Source: an uncultured Alphaproteobacteria bacterium | Lineage (GTDB): Bacteria > Pseudomonadota > Alphaproteobacteria > RF32 > CAG-239 | DNA length: 9,920 bases | Assembly (NCBI GenBank): GCA_944392185.1 | Contig: CALXVW010000126.1 | Coordinates: 1-9,920 of the forward strand | Direction: 5' to 3' | Shown here: positions 6,050 through 9,920 of the stretch, piece by piece | Numbering within the stretch: the first letter of the stretch is position 1 | Layout of the letters: each line of letters starts with the position of its first letter | Notes under the pieces: model-generated | The model's database searches: none | Seen by the model: only the letters and a program-made list of their open reading frames with translations | What the model was told of the DNA's origin: nothing | Translations under genes and position numbers: made by a program

Positions 6050-6606
6050 GGATTAACATTTGGAGAATAGATTGTCTCCGGATTAGAAGGGTCTGAGATA
6101 ACCGGAACATCAGCTTCAGGAAAAGCCTGCACATCATAGACCATTCCGTTGGCCTCCATTAATGTATTTTGGAATTGGTTTCCGAGTTCTTGAGCTGAAT
6201 TATCTCCCACTACCGGCACGCCTTGCGGTCCGTTGGCATTTTGCCCTACTACCGGCACACCTTGCGGCCCATTTCCAAGAGAGGAAGAAGTTGTTGCCGC
6301 TGAATTTTCAGAAGTTGTTTGTTGTGAAGGCTGATTTTGCTCCAAAGTATAATCCTCCGGTGGTGTTTGCGCCTCAGGCAACGGATCTCCCAGAGGGTTA
6401 GGAGCATTATCGGGCTGTTCAACCACAAAAGAATCTTCTCCGCCGGATGCGTTTTGTGCCGAGCCATATACAATGGTTGGAGCTTCTGCTGCATTTTGCA
6501 AGTTATTTTCCTCTGCGACTCCTTGTTTTTCTCCGGCATAGGCATTGGTATGAATGGCACACATCGCCCATAATAACAAAGTGAAATTTTTCAAAGCTTC
6601 AGACAT
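6046..6606 (-). CDS. Secreted low-complexity Pro/Gln/Asn-rich protein with a tandem repeat
   Basis: 186 residues. A signal-peptide-like N-terminus (LKNFTLLLWAMCAIHTNAYA, then GE) indicates export, cleaved around residue 24. The remainder is acidic and low in complexity, rich in Pro, Gln, Asn and Ser, with no hydrophobic core expected of a globular enzyme, so it is probably disordered or a cell-envelope linker. Two copies of NGPQGVPVVG separated by three residues form a 13-residue (39-base) tandem repeat at about bases 6209-6272. An excellent Shine-Dalgarno, AAGGAGGT (minus strand, 6615-6622), sits eight bases before the ATG at 6606, so this is a genuine and probably well-translated gene. It converges with the Cys-rich secreted protein gene and the two stops overlap. 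No family is recognised. Confidence 0.75.
   Translation of the reverse strand: MSEALKNFTLLLWAMCAIHTNAYAGEKQGVAEENNLQNAAEAPTIVYGSAQNASGGEDSFVVEQPDNAPNPLGDPLPEAQTPPEDYTLEQNQPSQQTTSENSAATTSSSLGNGPQGVPVVGQNANGPQGVPVVGDNSAQELGNQFQNTLMEANGMVYDVQAFPEADVPVISDPSNPETIYSPNVNP
6209..6272. repeat. 39-base tandem repeat inside the low-complexity secreted protein gene
   Basis: Two near-identical copies of ACTACCGGCAC(G/A)CCTTGCGG, beginning at 6209 and 6248, are spaced exactly 39 bases apart. They encode the two NGPQGVPVVG units on the minus strand. The copies differ mainly at third codon positions, which suggests selection on the peptide rather than a very recent duplication. Confidence 0.8.
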
Positions 6607-6702
6607 ATTAAGATACCTCCTTGTTTTTAGGCTAGATAATCACGAATTACAAAAAAACAAGTTTTTCCGATGTTGTTTTTAAGTTACTATTAACAAATTT
6701 TG

Positions 6703-6711
6703 TGCTATAAT
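6703..6711 (+). promoter_or_regulatory. Extended -10 promoter of the YjfB-like gene
   Basis: TGCTATAAT at 6703-6711 is a perfect extended -10 element (TGn then TATAAT). The -35 region about 17 bases upstream (around 6683-6689) is poor, as is usual for extended -10 promoters. Transcription would start near 6718, giving a leader of about 20 bases with the ribosome binding site AAGGAG (6727-6732) before the ATG at 6740. Confidence 0.6.
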
Positions 6712-6739
6712 TTAGGCAATTAAGAAAAGGAGAAAAAAG

Positions 6740-6913
6740 ATGTCTGAACTTGGAGCGATAAGTTCGTATACGCTGGCCATTCAACAAATGCAACTAAGCC
6801 TGATAAAAAACAGTGTTGAAATGCAGCAAAAGACCATAGAAGTTCTGTTGGGCGATGACAATCGCGCGGTATCACCGTCAAGCGTCGGACAAAACGTAGA
6901 TGTCACGCTTTAA
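6740..6913 (+). CDS. YjfB-like putative motility protein (57 aa)
   Basis: A short ORF of 57 codons plus TAA: an N-terminal MSELGAISSY, a helix rich in Gln and Met (TLAIQQMQLSLIKNSVEMQQKT, about 11-32 with one non-helical break), then a variable linker and the ending GQNVDVTL. This layout, a helix of the type QmqlsliKnsvEmqqk followed by a terminal GqNvDv, is that of the YjfB 'putative motility protein' family, whose biochemical role is not known. ATG 6740 has AAGGAG at eight bases, and a strong extended -10 promoter precedes it. The stop lies two bases from the stop of the convergent membrane protein gene. A flagellin gene within 2.5 kb fits a motility link, though it is not in the same operon. 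Confidence 0.7.
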   Translation: MSELGAISSYTLAIQQMQLSLIKNSVEMQQKTIEVLLGDDNRAVSPSSVGQNVDVTL

Positions 6914-6926
6914 GCTTAGAAGCTTA
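6911..6926. repeat. Palindrome covering two convergent stop codons
   Basis: TAAGCTTAGAAGCTTA is a 16-base near-perfect palindrome (seven-base arms, AG centre). It contains the TAA of the YjfB-like gene (6911-6913) and the TAA of the convergent gene (6916-6918, minus strand). It could form a short stem on either transcript but has no U-tract, so it is not a convincing intrinsic terminator. Confidence 0.6.
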
Positions 6927-7233
6927 TCATAAAGACAAAAGACATTGATAGGAAGTAAGCCAAGATAAACTTAACAATTCCAAAAATAGCGGTAAACACC
7001 ATGGCGGTATAGTTCAAATCTATACCGCCTTCTTTATATTCTTTTTTAAAACCAAACACATAGCCAAAAGAGACCAGAGTTATCAACAAATAAAAATGGT
7101 AATCTGTAGCCAAAGACTTAATTTCCTCGGCATTCAGGCGGATAATTGAGCCAATTCCGCAGATAATTCCAAGCAAAACCATAGGGTTAAAAATAGCCCC
7201 TGATGTAAAAAGAGAGATAATTCCCCTAATCAT
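6916..7233 (-). CDS. Small integral membrane protein, function unknown
   Basis: 105 residues, very hydrophobic. Three membrane segments are likely at about 15-31 (possibly starting earlier as an amphipathic helix), 46-62 and 76-103, with short charged loops RLNAEEIKS (32-40) and KKEYKEGG (63-70) between them. I do not recognise a family. Its ATG at 7233 follows the TAG stop of the upstream 68-residue gene by six bases, with only GGAG about 13 bases upstream, so translation is probably coupled to that gene. The pair therefore looks like a two-gene unit on the minus strand downstream of glmM. Confidence 0.65.
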   Translation of the reverse strand: MIRGIISLFTSGAIFNPMVLLGIICGIGSIIRLNAEEIKSLATDYHFYLLITLVSFGYVFGFKKEYKEGGIDLNYTAMVFTAIFGIVKFILAYFLSMSFVFMISF

Positions 7234-7239
7234 GAAAAA

Positions 7240-7446
7240 CTAACGGCTCCAAACGCGACGGGAGAGATAGCGAGAATCAACATTTTCCAAGCCTGATGGC
7301 CAGATACAACGTGCTCCGCCTTTAATAACATTTGCAGCTTGGTTGGTCATTTGCAAAGCAACGATTGAAGCAATTCCGCGGCTTTTAACCATTGGCTTGG
7401 CATCACGAGACCACTCAAAGTAAGAAGGATTAATTGTTTTTTGCAT
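7240..7446 (-). CDS. Small basic protein, function unknown
   Basis: 68 residues, basic (ten Arg/Lys overall, ending in SRYLSRRVWSR), with three Trp and no signal peptide or membrane segment. The middle (GIASIVALQMTNQAANVIKGG, about 25-45) is likely helical. ATG 7446 is preceded by a good GGGAG seven to eleven bases upstream, which argues that it is a real gene. It starts the two-gene unit with the small membrane protein. I recognise no domain; a nucleic-acid or membrane-surface contact would fit the charge but is guesswork. Confidence 0.6.
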   Translation of the reverse strand: MQKTINPSYFEWSRDAKPMVKSRGIASIVALQMTNQAANVIKGGARCIWPSGLENVDSRYLSRRVWSR

Positions 7447-7481
7447 TTATTTTCTCCCTTTTTAGGAAAATTACCTTGTTA

Positions 7482-7502
7482 GTTTACGCCTAAATCGTAA
7501 AC
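7482..7502. repeat. Inverted repeat between glmM and the small basic protein gene
   Basis: GTTTACG (7482-7488) and CGTAAAC (7496-7502) form a perfect seven-base inverted repeat with a seven-base spacer, 35 bases before the ATG at 7446 on the minus strand. There is no U-tract, so an operator or weak RNA stem is more likely than a terminator. A smaller inverted repeat CCTATA/TATAGG (7521-7538) overlaps the glmM stop. Confidence 0.45.
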
Positions 7503-7521
7503 AAAAACTTAAAAACCATAC

Positions 7522-8889
7522 CTATACATTTTTATAGGCCTCAAAACCTTTAGTATTTTCAAACACTTTAGAGATTTTTTGGCTCAAATTGTTAGCTAAA
7601 GCGCTATCATCGCTCCAAACCCAAACCTGAATTTTGGGCTCAGTTCCTGATTTGCGGATAAGAATTTTACCTTTGCCGTTAATTTCTTTTTCAGCTTGTT
7701 TAACAGCCTCAGAAAACTCAGGCAATTCAAAAGCGTTCAACATATCTTCCTTGCTTGCAAATTTAGAATCAATACGACTCCTCGGCATGGGGCTAAACAG
7801 CGGAAAGATTTGGCTCATTTTGGTATTACTTTCCTTAACACCCATTGCCACCACAAGAGCCGCCATCATCGCATCACCTGTCTTAGAATAATCTGCCACC
7901 ACCATATGGCCGGATTCTTCACCGCCAATGTTGGCACTTGTTTTTTTCATCTCCTCAATCACATAGCGCTCACCAACGGCAGAACGCATACATTTGATTC
8001 CTTGAGCTTCCAAAAAGCGGTCCAGAGCAGGGTTGGAAACGATTGTTGCCACCACGGTATTGGTTTTTAACTTATTTTTCTGGTGAAAATATTGTCCCAA
8101 ATAGGCAATAATTTGGTCGCCATCCAAACGTTTCCCATTTTCATCACAAATGATAATGCGATCCCCGTCACCATCCACCGCCACACCGAGGTCAGCCTGA
8201 TTTTTAACCACCTGGGAGCACATATTTTCGGTGTGTTGCGAGCCGCAATCAAGATTGATATTGCAACCATTGGGATTACACGCCAGAGCAATAACATCAG
8301 CTCCCAATTTTTCAAACACCTCGGGCAAGATATTGCTAAAACAACCATTGGCACAATCAAGCACGATTTTCATCCCCTTTAAGGCATTGGGAGCTGCGGC
8401 AGACAAAGCAATTTGTTTGTACTTTTCCGTGCAAGAATCATCATAGGAAACGCGTCCGATTTTATCTTTATCAAAAGCAAAAGAATTTGCTTCAACCATT
8501 TGCTCCAACTGCGAGGTAACCTCATCAGAGAACTTGCTGCCGTCAGCGACGATAAGCTTGATCCCATTATCATGATAAGGGTTATGAGAAGCCGTAATCA
8601 TCACAGCCATATCAACGCCTAAAGAAGAAACCAAAGTGGTAAGAGCCGGTGTTGGCAAAACCCCGAGTTTGATAACATCAACACCTTGAGAGGTAAACCC
8701 GGCAATGAGTGCGGCTTCCAACATATCACCAGAGATACGCGTGTCTTTGGCGATTGCAACTTTTTTAGTTTTCAAGCAGACAAGGCTTCCGGCAGCCCTT
8801 CCCAAACGGGAGGCAAAATCGATTGTCATCGGAAATTCATTAGCCACGCCGCGCACGCCATCGGTGCCAAACCATTTATTTTTTCCCAT
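7522..8889 (-). CDS. glmM: Phosphoglucosamine mutase GlmM
   Basis: 455 residues, in line with the family's 445-455. GlmM interconverts glucosamine-6-phosphate and glucosamine-1-phosphate in the cytoplasm, on the path to UDP-GlcNAc for peptidoglycan and LPS. All four active-site motifs are intact: the phosphoserine loop TASHNP (Ser101), the metal-binding DGDGDR (239-244), the sugar-recognition GEESGH (323-328) and the C-terminal phosphate-binding RKSGTEP (412-418). The N-terminus KWFGTDGVRG is typical. I place the start at the ATG at 8889, which has AAGGA about eight bases upstream; an in-frame ATG at 8913 would add eight residues and put that ribosome binding site inside the coding region. 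Here glmM has no folP or ftsH next to it within the window, unlike the common ftsH-folP-glmM order. Confidence 0.96.
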   Translation of the reverse strand: MGKNKWFGTDGVRGVANEFPMTIDFASRLGRAAGSLVCLKTKKVAIAKDTRISGDMLEAALIAGFTSQGVDVIKLGVLPTPALTTLVSSLGVDMAVMITASHNPYHDNGIKLIVADGSKFSDEVTSQLEQMVEANSFAFDKDKIGRVSYDDSCTEKYKQIALSAAAPNALKGMKIVLDCANGCFSNILPEVFEKLGADVIALACNPNGCNINLDCGSQHTENMCSQVVKNQADLGVAVDGDGDRIIICDENGKRLDGDQIIAYLGQYFHQKNKLKTNTVVATIVSNPALDRFLEAQGIKCMRSAVGERYVIEEMKKTSANIGGEESGHMVVADYSKTGDAMMAALVVAMGVKESNTKMSQIFPLFSPMPRSRIDSKFASKEDMLNAFELPEFSEAVKQAEKEINGKGKILIRKSGTEPKIQVWVWSDDSALANNLSQKISKVFENTKGFEAYKNV

Positions 8890-9032
8890 TATCTTTATCC
8901 TTAAAAAACTCACCTAATAAGCCGAGTCTAAACGTATGGACATAAAACACAAGCACAAATCCAAGGTTATCAAACACAAGATATTAAAAAAGGTTACAAT
9001 CTTTTAATTATGTGGAAAAGTAGTGTGTTTTT

Positions 9033-9061
9033 CTGGCAAGCGATACTAAATAAGATATAAT
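9033..9061 (+). promoter_or_regulatory. Candidate promoter of the flagellin gene
   Basis: CTGGCA (9033-9038, four of six to TTGACA), a 17-base spacer, and a perfect TATAAT (9056-9061). Transcription would start near 9068 and give a leader of about 170 bases. I also checked for a sigma-54 site because TGGCA is present, but the required TGC element at the right distance is absent. Confidence 0.45.
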
Positions 9062-9140
9062 TGAAGCTAGTATACTAAAACAATAACGAACAAGTGAAAG
9101 TTCGGAGAATGGTGCAGATAAAGGGATTTTAAGAGCGAGA

Positions 9141-9191
9141 AAAATTCTAATGTACGTTTGTGGTACATGAATTTTGCGAGCCTCGCGAAAA
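9141..9191 (+). promoter_or_regulatory. Hairpins in the flagellin 5' leader
   Basis: AAAATTC (9141-9147), a TA bulge, ATGTAC (9150-9155), a seven-base loop, then GTACAT and GAATTTT (9163-9175) form a 13-pair stem. It is followed by GCGAG-C-CTCGC (9176-9186), whose flanking TTTT and AAAA extend it and overlap the 3' arm of the first stem. The two structures are thus partly exclusive. In Caulobacter, FlbT acts on the structured 5' leader of flagellin mRNA, so a post-transcriptional control role is plausible; that link is inference. Confidence 0.45.
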
Positions 9192-9237
9192 TGCCTTTTA
9201 GATGTGCCGTTATATGAACTTTAGGGAAAAAGGACTT

Positions 9238-9920
9238 ATGAGCGGAATTAGCTTAACCGCCAGTATGCGGTCAAATTTATTGAGCCTGCAAAACATCAGC
9301 GGGCAGGTTTCCTCTACTCAAAATAAACTCTCTACCGGTAATAAAGTTAATTCCGCCATAGATAATCCGAGTTCTTATTACACAGCTCTTTCATTAAACA
9401 ACCGAGCCGATGACTTAAATGCTTTGCTTGATTCTATGGGGCAGGCGGTGAGCACAATAAAGGCCGCCACCACGGCGTTGGAAAGCGCCACGGATTTTTT
9501 AGAGCAAGCAACGGCCGTTGCCACCCAGGTCAATTGCAGCGGGAATATTCCAGATAAATCTTATTTTGAAGAAAAAGTGGGCGAGAACGGTGCGGTTGTG
9601 ACAACGGCGCAGGAATTAAAAGATGCGATTGCCGCCGGCAAAGAAACAATCTGCGTTTATGGCGCTATCGACTTGGGCGACATTTCCACTACCGGCGGCT
9701 TGACCTTGCAAGAAAACCAAAAACTGGTGGGTGTCGGTTATTATGGCAATTTCAGCGGAGGAAAAGATTTCTCAAGTATCACGGCTTCTGCAAATACCAA
9801 AGCCCAAAATCTCATCACTATCAGCAAAACCGGCAATTTGGTTAGTGATTTAAGTGTAGATTATAAAAGCTCTTTGGCAGATACCAATGGATATGCTGCT
9901 ATCCGTATTGATACAAATGC
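9238..9920 (+). CDS. Flagellin with beta-helix-like insert domain (partial, runs off the window)
   Basis: 227 complete codons to the window edge with no stop. Residues 1-100 are a normal flagellin N-terminus (D0/D1): SLTASMRSNLLSLQNIS, KLSTGNKVNSAIDNPSSYY, ALSLNNRADDL, LLDSMGQAVSTIKAA. From about 118 the sequence changes to TTAQELKDAIAAGKETICVY, then GAIDLGD and LQENQKLVGVGYYG, the pattern of pectate-lyase-type right-handed parallel beta-helices ('eL..Ai..g...I.v.G.I' then 'LvGvG'). This would be a surface-exposed variable domain. Cys100 and Cys139 are unusual, since flagellins rarely contain Cys. The start at 9238 has AGGG at 9223-9226; an in-frame ATG at 9214 would add eight residues. The closing D1/D0 helices should lie beyond the window. 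No lyase catalytic residues can be judged from this fragment. Confidence 0.85.
   Translation, partial: MSGISLTASMRSNLLSLQNISGQVSSTQNKLSTGNKVNSAIDNPSSYYTALSLNNRADDLNALLDSMGQAVSTIKAATTALESATDFLEQATAVATQVNCSGNIPDKSYFEEKVGENGAVVTTAQELKDAIAAGKETICVYGAIDLGDISTTGGLTLQENQKLVGVGYYGNFSGGKDFSSITASANTKAQNLITISKTGNLVSDLSVDYKSSLADTNGYAAIRIDTN

Larger units (their letters stand above)
8890..9237. other. Divergent regulatory region between glmM and flagellin
   Basis: About 350 bases without a credible gene. The glmM side has ACACAAG-type short direct repeats (8945-8980) and no promoter I can call firmly. The flagellin side has a candidate promoter (9033-9061) and a long leader of about 170 bases with stable hairpins. 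Tiny ATG-initiated frames of six to nine codons occur in the leader but none has a convincing ribosome binding site. Confidence 0.4.

Noticed and set aside
6249..6560. Second minus-strand open frame (103 codons) within the low-complexity secreted protein gene
   Set aside because: A frame-shifted shadow of the gene that has the strong Shine-Dalgarno and signal peptide; its product is basic and unstructured without its own ribosome binding site.
8890..8913. Earlier glmM start
   Set aside because: It would place the good AAGGA ribosome binding site inside the gene and add residues absent from the GlmM family.
9033..9050. Sigma-54 promoter for the flagellin (TGGCA seen)
   Set aside because: The -12 TGC element is not present at the required spacing; a sigma-70-like -10 fits better.
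1..9920. CRISPR array, insertion sequence, integrase or rRNA/tRNA gene
   Set aside because: No regularly spaced direct repeats, transposase or integrase motifs, or RNA gene signatures were found on either strand.

Overview
The window reads as a chromosomal segment of an AT-rich alphaproteobacterium. The evidence is a set of alphaproteobacterial-type housekeeping genes (recX, hslO, apaG, a CarD-family regulator, glmM, the tail of truA) together with a flagellin whose N-terminus is of the alphaproteobacterial type. The AT-rich composition and the Cys-rich secreted protein remind me of uncultured gut-associated alphaproteobacteria. That placement is an inference; there is no rRNA or other decisive marker here.

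Layout, left to right. The last codons of truA (+) face recX (-). Divergent from recX is hslO (Hsp33, +), with a possible heat-shock promoter in the gap and a clear terminator hairpin after it. A lipoprotein gene (+) then runs convergently into apaG (-), and the two share a CTAG containing both stop codons. From about 2811 to 3165 lies a strongly structured non-coding stretch: a GC-rich three-way-junction-like element, then a second structured unit ending in an excellent intrinsic terminator. Next comes a 72-residue HTH protein (+), a structured gap, a terminator and the CarD regulator (-).

The middle is accessory in character. It holds a 576-residue secreted Cys-rich protein (+) with four recognisable four-Cys modules, convergent (again through CTAG) with a secreted Pro/Gln/Asn-rich protein (-). 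These are followed by a 57-residue YjfB-like motility ORF (+) with a strong extended -10 promoter, and a two-gene unit of small unknown proteins (-), one a membrane protein. glmM (-) lies upstream of that unit on the same strand.

The right end has a roughly 350-base divergent regulatory region and then a flagellin gene (+) that runs off the window. Its N-terminal filament-core region is normal. From about residue 118 it enters an insert that looks like a pectate-lyase-type parallel beta-helix, and it contains cysteines, which are rare in flagellins.

The most unusual features are the 2811-3165 RNA region next to an HTH gene (possibly a relic of a phage-type antisense-RNA immunity locus, low confidence), the Cys-module secreted protein, the flagellin with a beta-helix-like insert, and the recurrent palindromic stop-codon junctions.
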